Shown piece by piece: positions 6,612 through 15,434 of a DNA stretch of 48,250 nt. A program made the translations under genes and the position numbers. Location of the stretch: assembly GCA_019038645.1 (NCBI GenBank), contig JAHOYT010000006.1:1-48250 (forward strand), given 5' to 3'. The first letter of the stretch is position 1. Each line of letters begins with the position of its first letter. The notes beneath the pieces are model-generated. The model had not been told where the DNA came from, ran no database searches, and saw only the letters and a program-made list of their open reading frames with translations. The stretch is from Bacteroidales bacterium. Lineage in GTDB: Bacteria > Bacteroidota > Bacteroidia > Bacteroidales > UBA12077.

Positions 6612-7871
6612 ATGAAAAAGATATTGTTATTGATTGTTGTTGTCTTTTTATTTACTTCGGCCTTTTGTCAGGAAATACTGTATAATAAAATTTATGATGA
6701 AAATATAAAAACTGTTCTGATGTATTCAGGTGATGATGATGTGTCATGGCCGGTTTGGGATTTAGGAAGCCGTAAATATTTAACCCTCAGTTTTGATTAT
6801 TTGGGCGAAGAAACAAGTGATTATTCGTACACAATTATACATTGTAATTCAGACTGGACTCAATCAGATCTTGACGAAAGCGAATACATCGATGGTTATT
6901 TTGAAGATCAGATTTCAGATTATCAGTCATCCTTTAACACAACAGTAAACTATACTCATTTTAGCCTGCAAATGCCAAATGAATATATGCGGCCAATGAT
7001 TTCAGGAAATTATATTTTGAAGGTTTTTAACGGTTCTGATCCCGATGAAATATTTTTTACAAAACGTTTCATGGTTGTTGAACGAAAAACAAATATACAG
7101 GCTACTGTTCAAAATATGAATCAGGGTTCGTATTTTTATAATGATCAGGAGCTTGAGATTAAAGTTGATTATTTCGAGAATGAATTTTATGATATTGCTC
7201 AGAATCTGAAAGTTCTCATATTAAAAAACAGAAGTTGGTATGATTATTTACAACCGGACAAACCTGACATGATACAGGAAAATGAATTCACCTTCAATAA
7301 TTTCACATACTTAAAGTTCAAAGGGGGAAATGAATTTCATCATTTTAATATCAAAAATATTCATTATGCAGGTGAGAATATCAGAAATATAAGTTTTATG
7401 GATTATATGTATCATTTTCAGTTGGCTAACAACAAGGACCGAACTTTCGATGAGTATATTTATAAACCTGATTTGAATGGTTTGTATAGGATTGATGCTT
7501 CACAAAGCCAGTATCCTGAAACTGAAGCAGATTATTCTTTTGTTTATTTTACTCTTAATATGGATGCTCCGATGCAGCAAGGCGAAATTTACGTCTGGGG
7601 CGCATTAAGTAATTATGAGTTTACAGAAGAAAATAAAATGCAATATAATTTTGAACAAAAAGCATACGAAGGTCGATTACTGTTAAAGCAAGGTTATTAT
7701 AATTATCAATATGTTTTAATGGAAAAAGGAAAACCTGATTTTACATACATTGAAGGCAATCACGCACAAACCGAAAACTTATACACAATTCTGGTTTATT
7801 ATCACGATTTTCGCGGTGATTATGATCGTTTAATCGGTGAGATTGAAATAAGCTCAGAACCTAAAAACTAA
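6612..7871 (+). CDS. type IX secretion Plug-like protein (DUF5103 family)
   Basis: I chose the start at 6612 because it begins a signal peptide (MKKILLLIVVVFLFTSAFC, then Gln), giving 419 aa; an ATG 42 nt upstream would bury the signal. The mature protein shows the DUF5103 pattern: PVWDLGS, LSFDYLGEE, HCNSDW and EYIDGY, then SGNYILKVF and FMVVERK. In the SprA translocon structure from Flavobacterium, a protein of this family closes the periplasmic end of the SprA pore. The residues after about 300 form a second beta-rich part (YVWGALSNYEF). No other type IX genes are in the window, so the presence of the system is inferred. The family call rests on recognition of these motifs. Confidence 0.75.
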   Translation: MKKILLLIVVVFLFTSAFCQEILYNKIYDENIKTVLMYSGDDDVSWPVWDLGSRKYLTLSFDYLGEETSDYSYTIIHCNSDWTQSDLDESEYIDGYFEDQISDYQSSFNTTVNYTHFSLQMPNEYMRPMISGNYILKVFNGSDPDEIFFTKRFMVVERKTNIQATVQNMNQGSYFYNDQELEIKVDYFENEFYDIAQNLKVLILKNRSWYDYLQPDKPDMIQENEFTFNNFTYLKFKGGNEFHHFNIKNIHYAGENIRNISFMDYMYHFQLANNKDRTFDEYIYKPDLNGLYRIDASQSQYPETEADYSFVYFTLNMDAPMQQGEIYVWGALSNYEFTEENKMQYNFEQKAYEGRLLLKQGYYNYQYVLMEKGKPDFTYIEGNHAQTENLYTILVYYHDFRGDYDRLIGEIEISSEPKN

Positions 7872-7903
7872 TCAAAAAGAGTCTATCCAAAAAGTCACAT
7901 AAC

Positions 7904-7985
7904 TGTCATTCCCTTGAAAAAGGGAATCTCATATTTGGCAGTGATACAATTAATTGTGAGATCTCCAATCAGGTTGGAGATGACA
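7904..7985. repeat. cruciform REP-like palindrome
   Basis: Nested inverted repeats: TGTCAT (7904-7909) pairs with ATGACA (7980-7985), and ATCTCA (7926-7931) pairs with TGAGAT (7957-7962). Each half contains its own hairpin, ttccctt/aagggaa at 7909-7926 and tctccaa/ttggaga at 7962-7980. A 12-bp palindrome (7946-7957) sits in the middle. It lies in the 338-nt intergenic stretch 7872-8209, which otherwise holds only the smaller repeat at 8033-8066. Confidence 0.65.
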
Positions 7986-8032
7986 AAAAATAACTTTTTG
8001 AACGGGCTTGAGTGACAAATTAATTATTGATT

Positions 8033-8066
8033 GTTGTCATCCTGAGTTTATCGAAGGATAGACAAC
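8033..8066. repeat. short REP-like palindrome containing GTCATCCTGAG
   Basis: gttgtc pairs with gacaac and atcct with aggat, around a loop of about 11 nt. The GTCATCCTGAG...CGAAGGAT pattern is one I recognise as a common intergenic palindrome in Bacteroidota genomes. It is 144 nt before the serine hydrolase gene. Confidence 0.55.
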
Positions 8067-8209
8067 TTCACAGGATTAAATTATTTTTCTTTTCACATAG
8101 GGAATATTGGTTTTTGGTTATCTAAATATAATAGGAGGAATTCTAAATAATTAGGCGATTTTTTAAGATTGAATTTCTCATACCTGATTTGTTAACTTAA
8201 AACTACAAG

Positions 8210-9376
8210 ATGAAAAAGGCAAACTATTTATTGGCAGGGATTTTTGCTCTTTTAGCATTGTTTGGGTGCAAAGAAGAGAGTATTAGTCCAAATTATGTGT
8301 ATTCTATACCGGAACAAACAAGTGATGGATGGGAAACCGATATTCCTGAAAACCTGGCAATGGATGTTACTCCATTAATTGAAATGATGAATTATATTAA
8401 TTCTACCAATGATCACAATATCCATAATATTTTAATTTTAAAAGATGGGAAATTAGTATTTGAGGAATATTTCGATGGTTATTTGTATTCAAATGATCCT
8501 CCAGGATCAAATGGTGATTATATCACATACAACAGGGAAGTTGATCATTATCTTGCATCTGTTACGAAAAGTGTCACTTCAGTTTTAGTCGGGATTGCAG
8601 AATATGAAGGATTTATTAATAGTGTTGATGATAAACTAATAGATTATTTCCCTGAGTATTCCGATATATTGGTTGGAGAAAAGGCTGATTTAACCATACA
8701 CGATTTAATCACTATGACTTCGGGTCTTGCCTTTGATGAGTCTACATATCCTTATGGTGATTCAAGAAATGATATAACCCAATTATTTGTTAGTGATGAT
8801 CCAACAGCATATGTTTTGTCAAGAGATCTTACTTCTGGTCCGGGAACAAGTTTTTTTTATAATAGTGGAACAACAAATGTTTTAGGTAGAATTGTTGAAA
8901 AGGCTTCAGGAATGAGCTTGATTGATTTTGGAAATCAATATTTATTTGATCCATTAAATTGTCAGGGAGGTTTGTGGGAATCTTTTTCAAGTGGATTACT
9001 TTTTGCTTCCGGTGGATTATATCTTCGTCCTCGCGAATTAATGAAAATAGGGTATTTGTTTTTAAATAATGGGATGTGGGGAACACAACAGTTCCTTTCT
9101 GAAGATTGGATTAATGAATCTAAGTATCCATATATTTCAACAGCTACAAGTTTTTACCCTGGTTATTATGGCTATCAATGGTGGATTCGCGACTTTCATG
9201 CTGAAGGAAATACTTACAGCTGTTTTTATGCTGCCGGTTGGGGCGAACAGTATATGTTCATTTTTCCCGAACAGGATTTGATTATAGAATTCAATTGTGG
9301 AAACTATTACAATTCAGCACGAATTTCACCATTCGATTTAGTTGAAGATTATATTTTAGAAGCTATTAAAAAGTAA
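8210..9376 (+). CDS. serine hydrolase lipoprotein, beta-lactamase/PBP-like family
   Basis: The protein (388 aa) has a lipoprotein signal ending in LFGC with Cys20 as the lipidated residue, so it should be anchored in the envelope. It has the class C beta-lactamase fold: nucleophile motif Ser117-Val-Thr-Lys120 and Tyr217-Asn-Ser219, the YxS/N equivalent. Near the C-terminus, AAGWGEQY stands where KTG or HxG would be. This variant is common in esterase and peptidase relatives rather than true beta-lactamases, so substrates may be peptides, amides or esters. REP-like palindromes lie on both sides and no partner gene is adjacent. The hydrolase family is firm; the substrate is unknown. Confidence 0.82.
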   Translation: MKKANYLLAGIFALLALFGCKEESISPNYVYSIPEQTSDGWETDIPENLAMDVTPLIEMMNYINSTNDHNIHNILILKDGKLVFEEYFDGYLYSNDPPGSNGDYITYNREVDHYLASVTKSVTSVLVGIAEYEGFINSVDDKLIDYFPEYSDILVGEKADLTIHDLITMTSGLAFDESTYPYGDSRNDITQLFVSDDPTAYVLSRDLTSGPGTSFFYNSGTTNVLGRIVEKASGMSLIDFGNQYLFDPLNCQGGLWESFSSGLLFASGGLYLRPRELMKIGYLFLNNGMWGTQQFLSEDWINESKYPYISTATSFYPGYYGYQWWIRDFHAEGNTYSCFYAAGWGEQYMFIFPEQDLIIEFNCGNYYNSARISPFDLVEDYILEAIKK

Positions 9377-9413
9377 AATAGAACAGTTCCTAAAGTAGTA
9401 TTATAAATTACCG

Positions 9414-9476
9414 GTCATGTTGAGCATAGCGAAAAATCTCTTATATTTAAAGATTCTTCGCTTTGCTCATAATGAC
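9414..9476. repeat. REP-like palindrome
   Basis: GTCAT (9414-9418) pairs with ATGAC (9472-9476). The inner arm tgagcatagcgaa (9421-9433) pairs with ttcgctttgctca (9457-9469) with one mismatch. It shares the GTCAT...ATGAC ends with the palindrome at 7904-7985. It sits between convergent genes, where it could also help end transcription. Confidence 0.65.
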
Positions 9477-9497
9477 ATTTAATAACTTAAATCTGTT

Positions 9498-12014
9498 TTA
9501 CAAATTCTTCTCAGGATACAAATCATCCCACTGTTGTGGCTGATCTTTTAGTTTTTTGTCGAACCATGACATAATGGTATAATGCCACTGAATACGTTTT
9601 TTGTAATCAACAATCCAATGATTTTGTCCATCAACTAAAATCAGTTCTACATCTTTACCTAACAGATTTAATGCAGTATAATACTGTAAACTTTCGCCAA
9701 CCGGAACGTTTGTATCATCAGTTCCGTGTAATAAGAGAATTGAGTTTTGAAACTTATCTGCATTGTAAACAGGACTGTTTTGTACAAAAATATCTTTTCT
9801 GTTCCACGGATAACTATATTTAGCTGCTCCGGTATTGTAAGAATAGCCCCAATATCCTTCGCCCCAGTAACTGGTAATTGAGCTAATTCCGGCATGTGAA
9901 ATTGCTGTTTTGAAAATATCGGTTCTGGTTTGGATTAACATAGTTGTATAACCACCATATGATGCTCCAATACAACCTACATTTTCTGTGTCTGCATTTT
10001 TGTGTGAGTCCAGAAACTTTTTTGTTCCGTCAATAATATCATCAATGGCATCAAACCCCCATCCGTTAACATGTAGAGCAGAAAAATCCTGCCCAAAACC
10101 TGTAGCTCCGCTGGGCTGCAAAACATAAACAATATAACCGCCTGTTGTCCAATTGTTTACTGGATAGCGACCGCCAAATGATCTTCCAATAGGAGAAGTT
10201 CCTCCATAAAAGTTTACAATTACAGGATATTTTTTTGATTCATCGTAAAACGGCGGGTAATATATTCTTCCGTAAATTGTTGTTCCGTTTTTATTTACAA
10301 AATTCCATGGTTCTGTTTTTCCAAAACTGATATTTTCGAATCTTTCTTTCTGTGGAAATGCAAGCTGTGAACTGGTTTTCTTTTTCAGATCAATTTTGTA
10401 AAGTTTGCTTGGTGTCGATATACTTGTCCCTGTATAAAGCGCAATATCTTTATTTTTTGCATAACTAATTCTTCCTAACATTTCAACCGACAAGTTTATC
10501 TTACTAAATTCCTTTGATTTAATATCGTACTCATATAGATTTCTATAATCTCTTTCAGTAACAGAAATATATATTTTATTATCATTTATCCACTTTGTCG
10601 AATTAACAGAAGGGTCAAAGTTTTTTGTTATTGGTTCAACCTGTTTTGTCGCTAAATCAAAAATATACAACTGACTATCATAACTATTTGGAATTCTTCC
10701 TTCACTGATATTAACTCCGATATCGCCAAAACATTCTGGACCTCCTTCAACTAAAAGCTTTGTTCCATCAGGTGAGTATTTAGCAGAACCACCATATAAT
10801 TTATCTTCCCAAACAGTCTCTAATTCTAATGTTTTAATATCCATTTCATAAAGATTTTGTTTGCGAAATGGAACTTCAGAGTAGTCCATTCGTGAAGTCG
10901 ATATAAGTATTTTAGAACCGTCAGGTTTAATATCTTCCAGATAAGTTGATAAATTTCCTGATGTTATCTGAGTAGTTTCACCTGAAATTACATTTGTTTT
11001 ATGTAAAAATGATCGGTTTCGGAAGTAAGGTAAACGATCATCAGAACCATAAATCCGTTTTAAGTCACCGGGTTCTTTTGCTGTAACACTTTCTGACCAT
11101 ATTATGAATCCCTCAGTTGGCGACCACGTATAACCCGATAACTTCTCAATTCCACAAATAATAGATTTTTCTTCACCAGTAATAACATTGTAAACCAGAA
11201 TTTCAGATTTCCCTTCAAAAGTACTTATGTACGATAATTTGTCTGAATTTGGTAACCATTTAACTCTTGAAATATTTTTATTTCGAAGTACACTAATATT
11301 TTTTTGATTTTCCAGATCGTATATTTTTGAGTATTTCTTGCTTTTTCCACTGCCGTTAATTACTTCAGAGTAATTTATTAAAGCATATTTGCCGGAAGGT
11401 GAGATTTGAGCTGATGAAACATTGTTGCCTTCCAATACATCATTAATGGTAAAATATCTTTTCGGATTTAAACCTGTAACAGCATTGCAATCTGCAAATT
11501 CATCATCATATTCAAAATTGGCAACTAATTTTAAATTTTCATCAGCTGTGATAAGTTTAATTGTAATTTGATGGTTTCCCGAATTAAGTTCGAGATCAAT
11601 CTTTTTATTTTTTAAGTCGCCTTTATCTTTAGTTTTTATTAATTCATTATCCAGATAAACCTCATATAAAGCATTTAGTGTAAGGTTTAATGAACCCTTT
11701 GTCCATCGGTTAACCGATAAGTAATTCTGAAGAATTAAAAGATTGTTTTTATTAGCTTGATTTAAAACAATACTATCAGTTGCAATTTCAATATTTCTCC
11801 AGCTTAGCGATTTGTTGTTTAAATCAACTTTGGTTTTGCTTAATAAATCAGATGCTTCAAATATATCTCCTTCAATATTTTTTACATCTGAAAATGCAGG
11901 CATATTTATTTTTTGTGGATTTGTAATCATCCACTTATTCATTTCAATTGATTTTTGTGCCTGTGATAATTGTGTGAGAACTATCAGAATAAGGATAAAG
12001 TTTAATTTTTTCAT
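9498..12014 (-). CDS. exported S9-family (prolyl oligopeptidase / DPP-like) serine peptidase
   Basis: The start at 12014 begins a signal peptide (MKKLNFILILIVLTQLSQAQ) and gives 838 aa; the longer frame to 12092 lacks a plausible start context. Residues 170-560 form a beta-propeller with WD40-like blades such as PSGKYALINY and SPDGTKLLVEGG. A C-terminal alpha/beta hydrolase follows, with GASYGG (Ser about 685), HGTDDTNVP (Asp about 767) and NHW (His about 799). The triad is complete. Such enzymes cut short peptides in the periplasm of Bacteroidota that use peptides. An extra N-terminal beta domain of about 150 residues precedes the propeller. No type IX sorting domain is visible at the C-terminus. 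The neighbours are unrelated, so it is probably a single-gene unit. Confidence 0.88.
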   Translation of the reverse strand: MKKLNFILILIVLTQLSQAQKSIEMNKWMITNPQKINMPAFSDVKNIEGDIFEASDLLSKTKVDLNNKSLSWRNIEIATDSIVLNQANKNNLLILQNYLSVNRWTKGSLNLTLNALYEVYLDNELIKTKDKGDLKNKKIDLELNSGNHQITIKLITADENLKLVANFEYDDEFADCNAVTGLNPKRYFTINDVLEGNNVSSAQISPSGKYALINYSEVINGSGKSKKYSKIYDLENQKNISVLRNKNISRVKWLPNSDKLSYISTFEGKSEILVYNVITGEEKSIICGIEKLSGYTWSPTEGFIIWSESVTAKEPGDLKRIYGSDDRLPYFRNRSFLHKTNVISGETTQITSGNLSTYLEDIKPDGSKILISTSRMDYSEVPFRKQNLYEMDIKTLELETVWEDKLYGGSAKYSPDGTKLLVEGGPECFGDIGVNISEGRIPNSYDSQLYIFDLATKQVEPITKNFDPSVNSTKWINDNKIYISVTERDYRNLYEYDIKSKEFSKINLSVEMLGRISYAKNKDIALYTGTSISTPSKLYKIDLKKKTSSQLAFPQKERFENISFGKTEPWNFVNKNGTTIYGRIYYPPFYDESKKYPVIVNFYGGTSPIGRSFGGRYPVNNWTTGGYIVYVLQPSGATGFGQDFSALHVNGWGFDAIDDIIDGTKKFLDSHKNADTENVGCIGASYGGYTTMLIQTRTDIFKTAISHAGISSITSYWGEGYWGYSYNTGAAKYSYPWNRKDIFVQNSPVYNADKFQNSILLLHGTDDTNVPVGESLQYYTALNLLGKDVELILVDGQNHWIVDYKKRIQWHYTIMSWFDKKLKDQPQQWDDLYPEKNL

Positions 12015-12029
12015 ATCTGTTTTTTTGTT

Positions 12030-12049
12030 ATTCCTGCTTAGGCAGGAAT
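12030..12049. repeat. perfect hairpin attcctgc-ttag-gcaggaat
   Basis: A perfect 8-bp stem with a 4-nt loop lies 16 nt upstream of the peptidase start, inside its 5' leader. I recognise TTCCTGC...GCAGGAA as the core of a dispersed intergenic repeat in Bacteroidota. It may also influence translation of the peptidase mRNA. Confidence 0.5.
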
Positions 12050-12160
12050 CTGATTTTGAGTTTGACTTAATTTGTTTCTGCAAGTTTAACAAAGGTTAAA
12101 TATTAATTTTATTATGTATTGTAATGATTTAGTGTTAAAGCTTTTTTATATCTTTAATTA

Positions 12161-12922
12161 ATGGATAATCAATTTATTATTGCTCATCGGGGAGAATCGT
12201 TCGATGCTCCGGAAAACACACTGTCTTCTATTAATCTTGCATGGGAAAATGGAGCAGATGCAGTTGAAGTGGATATACGTTTAACCAAAGATAATCAAAT
12301 AGTTGTTATTCATGATGCAAATACCTGGAGAGTTTTCCGAAAATTCAGATGGATTAGGAATACAGAATTGAAGGAGCTTAAAAGGTTGGATGTGGGTAAA
12401 TATAAAAACAGAATGTATAAAGGGGAGAGAATCCCTACACTACAAGAAGTTTTAAGTACCGTTCCGAATGGCAAGAAAATACTTATTGAAATTAAAAGTG
12501 ATCGCAAAATTATTCCATATCTTAAAAATGTGATTGACGATTCGGCATTACAGACAAAGCAAATAGAAATAATAAGTTTTAAATTAAGTACTCTTATTGA
12601 AGTAAAGAAACAGCTTCCACAATATTCAGTTTTATGGATACAGGATTTTGACAGCCACAGAATTCGCAAATTCTTTTATCCTTCAATTCATAAAATCATT
12701 TTAAAAGCGATTAAATATAATTTTCAGGGATTAGATTTGTCGGAAAGAAGTATAGCTGATAAAGCAATTGTTGAAAAAACAAAATCTGTCGGATTAGTTT
12801 TGTATACATGGACAGTAAATAATCCTGAAAAAGCCAAAAGCCTGTTTGATATGGGCGTAGATGGAATTACTACTGACCGGGCTAAATGGATTAAAAATCA
12901 ATTAGAATTTTACGATAAATAA
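12161..12922 (+). CDS. glycerophosphodiester phosphodiesterase
   Basis: The protein (253 aa) matches the GDPD family, which hydrolyses glycerophosphodiesters to glycerol-3-phosphate and an alcohol using a bound divalent metal. Catalytic residues are visible: His9-Arg10 in IIAHRGESFDAPENT, Glu36 and Asp38 in AVEVDIRLT, and His51 in VVIHD. The C-terminal barrel strand VGLVLYTWTVNN is also typical. No signal peptide is present, so it acts in the cytosol, probably in recycling of phospholipid head groups. It is 20 nt upstream of the lipase-like gene at 12943, on the same strand, suggesting joint transcription and a shared lipid theme. Confidence 0.9.
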   Translation: MDNQFIIAHRGESFDAPENTLSSINLAWENGADAVEVDIRLTKDNQIVVIHDANTWRVFRKFRWIRNTELKELKRLDVGKYKNRMYKGERIPTLQEVLSTVPNGKKILIEIKSDRKIIPYLKNVIDDSALQTKQIEIISFKLSTLIEVKKQLPQYSVLWIQDFDSHRIRKFFYPSIHKIILKAIKYNFQGLDLSERSIADKAIVEKTKSVGLVLYTWTVNNPEKAKSLFDMGVDGITTDRAKWIKNQLEFYDK

Positions 12923-12942
12923 ATTTTTATAATAGTAGATTA

Positions 12943-13914
12943 ATGGCAAAAGTAATTATTGGTATTCATGGATTAGGAAATAAACCATCGAAAGAAACAC
13001 TTCAAAATTGGTGGAAAGAGTCCATGCAGGAAGGCTTAAAAAATTCAGGTCAGAATGTTGAACTTCCTAAATTTGAACTTATCTATTGGGCCGATATATT
13101 GCATGAAAAACCGCTGGACGAAACGATAACTGACGAAAAACATCCTTTATACTTAAACGAAAAATATGTACTGGGAAAAGAAATTAGTAAAAATGTAAAT
13201 CATGATTTAAGAAAGAAAATATTAGATTGGTATGATGAGACTGCCGATAAAATATTCCTGAATGAAGATATGACTATAAATTATTCATTTATACCTGACA
13301 CAATAATTCATGGATATTTTAAAGACCTGGAAGCATATTATTTAAATAATATGATTACATCTGATGGAATATTTATTTTAGCACGTGATCAGATTCGAAA
13401 TAGAGTAATTGATATTTTGCAAAAATACAGGAACGACGATATTTTTCTAATTGCTCACAGTATGGGGTCAATTATTGCTTTTGATATACTTACATTCAAT
13501 TTACCTAAACTTAAAATTAATACATATACAACAATTGGTTCTCCACTGGGAATACCTTTTGTTAGAAGTAAAATTGCACTGGAGCAAAAGGTAGTTTTAA
13601 ACGATGATTATAAACTAAAGACGCCTCCAGGAGTTCAAAAATGGTATAATCTTTCGGATCTTGAAGATGTGGTTGCCATTAATTACAGTTTAAAAGATGA
13701 TTTTGATGAAAATAAGTCAGGAGTTAAAGCCGTAGATTTTATAGTAAATAACAACTACGAGATTGAGAATGAGAAAAACCCACACAAATCGTTCGGATAT
13801 TTAAGAACTCCGGAATTTTCAAATATTTTATTGAAATTTATCCAACAAAAAGAAAAAGGTATTTTTCCAAAAATTAAAGAGATTTTTAGATTACTCAAAC
13901 GCCGAAAAGAATAA
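12943..13914 (+). CDS. lipase-like alpha/beta hydrolase
   Basis: This 323-aa protein begins with a first strand and oxyanion loop (VIIGIHGLGNKP). It carries the nucleophile elbow AHSMGS with Ser173, a variant of GxSxG seen in lipases and PGAP1-like enzymes. No signal peptide or membrane segment is visible. A helical insertion of about 100 residues lies between the first strand and the elbow. A candidate Asp is in LSDLEDVVA and a candidate His in PHKSFGYL. It follows the glycerophosphodiesterase by 20 nt, so an acyl-ester substrate is plausible, though not shown. I know no gene name for it. The fold is fairly sure and the substrate unknown. Confidence 0.7.
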   Translation: MAKVIIGIHGLGNKPSKETLQNWWKESMQEGLKNSGQNVELPKFELIYWADILHEKPLDETITDEKHPLYLNEKYVLGKEISKNVNHDLRKKILDWYDETADKIFLNEDMTINYSFIPDTIIHGYFKDLEAYYLNNMITSDGIFILARDQIRNRVIDILQKYRNDDIFLIAHSMGSIIAFDILTFNLPKLKINTYTTIGSPLGIPFVRSKIALEQKVVLNDDYKLKTPPGVQKWYNLSDLEDVVAINYSLKDDFDENKSGVKAVDFIVNNNYEIENEKNPHKSFGYLRTPEFSNILLKFIQQKEKGIFPKIKEIFRLLKRRKE

Positions 13915-13987
13915 AATCTATTTTGAGCCTAATTCATCATTAATTTAAAGCTTGCATTCATAAAAAGCTCATTTAAAAAGAAAGAAG

Positions 13988-13995
13988 TATCTTTG
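13988..13995 (+). promoter_or_regulatory. putative -7 box TATCTTTG of the RhlE-type helicase
   Basis: This is a full match to TAnnTTTG, 110 nt upstream of the chosen helicase start at 14106. No well-placed TTTG is seen at -33. If used, it leaves a 5' leader of about 100 nt. Long leaders occur before cold-induced helicase genes, but cold control here is only a guess. Confidence 0.35.
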
Positions 13996-14105
13996 CCCTA
14001 AATTAAAAATCAATAATTTACTGCACAAGAACTTTAAATTCAAAGTCAGTGTTTTGTAAGCCTGACAAAGAAGAAGAATTTTACATCTCAACACTCAAAT
14101 TTAAT

Positions 14106-15365
14106 ATGTTATTTCAGTCATTAAATATTATAGAACCTATTTTAAAAGCAATAGATGAAGAAGGCTATACAATTCCAACTCCAATACAGGAGCAATCTAT
14201 CCCGATCATTTTACATGGGACTGATTTATTGGGTTGTGCACAAACTGGAACAGGGAAAACTGCTGCATTTGCAATTCCTATTTTGCAATTATTAGATGCA
14301 AATAGAAATTACGGTAAAAAAAGAAAAATAAGGAGTCTGATTGTTACACCAACACGGGAGCTAGCTATCCAGATTGGGGAAAGTTTTAAAGCTTACGGGA
14401 GACATACAAAAATAAACTGTACAGTTATTTTTGGCGGTGTTAAACAAAATAAACAAACATCATCATTGCAAGGTGGAGTCGATGTTTTAGTTGCAACTCC
14501 AGGTCGGTTATTAGATCTCATGAATCAAGGATTTATTAGTTTACGTGATGTTGAAATATTTGTATTGGATGAGGCTGATCGAATGCTGGACATGGGTTTT
14601 ATTCATGATGTAAAAAAGTTGTTAGCTGTATTACCAAAAAGAAGACAATCGCTTTTCTTTTCAGCCACAATGCCTCCTGAAATTGTTAAGCTGGCAAGTA
14701 CAATATTGTATAAACCAAAAGAGATATCGGTTACGCCTGTTTCTTCGACGGTTGATTTAATAAAGCAATACGTTTATTTTACCGATAAAGGGAAAAAGAA
14801 CGCTTTATTGGTGGAAGTTTTAAAAGACAAAAATATTAAAACTGCGTTAGTATTTACACGCACAAAATACGGAGCCGATAAGGTAGTCAGAGTTATATCG
14901 AAGCAAAATATTAAAGCAGAAGCAATCCATGGTGATAAATCACAAAATGCGAGGCAACGCGCATTAGCAAATTTTAAGGCACAAACCATTCGTGTACTTG
15001 TAGCAACAGATATTGCTGCACGCGGAATAGATGTAGATGATCTGGGGTGTGTTATTAATTATGAAGTACCAAATATCCCCGAAACATATGTACATCGTAT
15101 TGGAAGAACAGGAAGGGCTGGTGCAGAAGGAATCGCATTATCGTTTTGCGATGCTACTGAGAAACCATATTTAAAAGATATTGAAAAATTGATTTCTAAA
15201 TCGATCACAGTAATTGATGATCATCCTTTTCCTTTAACGGACCACAATCCCGAACCAAAACCAAAACAACAACACGGAAGAGGAACGCAGGGTCATGCAA
15301 GACCGAAACCTGCCCGAAATAAAAAACAGAAAAAGTGGTATGGAAAACCTAAAACTTTCCGTTAA
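14106..15365 (+). CDS. rhlE: DEAD-box RNA helicase, RhlE type
   Basis: I chose ATG 14106 (MLFQSLN...), which gives 419 aa and puts the conserved Phe and Q motif (YTIPTPIQEQSIP) at the usual distance from the N-terminus; the open frame extends 57 nt further. All motifs are present: AQTGTGKT, PTRELA, TPGRLLD, DEAD, SAT, ARGIDV and HRIGRTGRAG. A basic C-terminal tail of about 50 residues (KPKPKQQ…KPARNKKQKKWYGKP) probably binds RNA. RhlE-type enzymes remodel rRNA during ribosome assembly and act in cold adaptation. A second helicase follows 69 nt later on the same strand. Confidence 0.88.
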   Translation: MLFQSLNIIEPILKAIDEEGYTIPTPIQEQSIPIILHGTDLLGCAQTGTGKTAAFAIPILQLLDANRNYGKKRKIRSLIVTPTRELAIQIGESFKAYGRHTKINCTVIFGGVKQNKQTSSLQGGVDVLVATPGRLLDLMNQGFISLRDVEIFVLDEADRMLDMGFIHDVKKLLAVLPKRRQSLFFSATMPPEIVKLASTILYKPKEISVTPVSSTVDLIKQYVYFTDKGKKNALLVEVLKDKNIKTALVFTRTKYGADKVVRVISKQNIKAEAIHGDKSQNARQRALANFKAQTIRVLVATDIAARGIDVDDLGCVINYEVPNIPETYVHRIGRTGRAGAEGIALSFCDATEKPYLKDIEKLISKSITVIDDHPFPLTDHNPEPKPKQQHGRGTQGHARPKPARNKKQKKWYGKPKTFR

Positions 15366-15434
15366 TTTTTTTGATTCTTTATCTCCATAATCATATTGAC
15401 GATAAATATTACCTTTACAAAAAAATAGTTATTG

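Noticed and set aside
8210-9376. True class C beta-lactamase
   Set aside because: The KTG motif is absent and the protein is a lipoprotein of the esterase/peptidase-like branch; resistance should not be inferred.
9498-12014. Type IX secretion cargo (C-terminal sorting domain) on the S9 peptidase
   Set aside because: The protein ends shortly after the catalytic domain and shows no sorting-domain strands or Lys-rich terminus.
11812-12099. 95-codon plus-strand open frame at the start of the S9 peptidase
   Set aside because: Antisense to the signal peptide and leader of the peptidase; shadow of a real gene.
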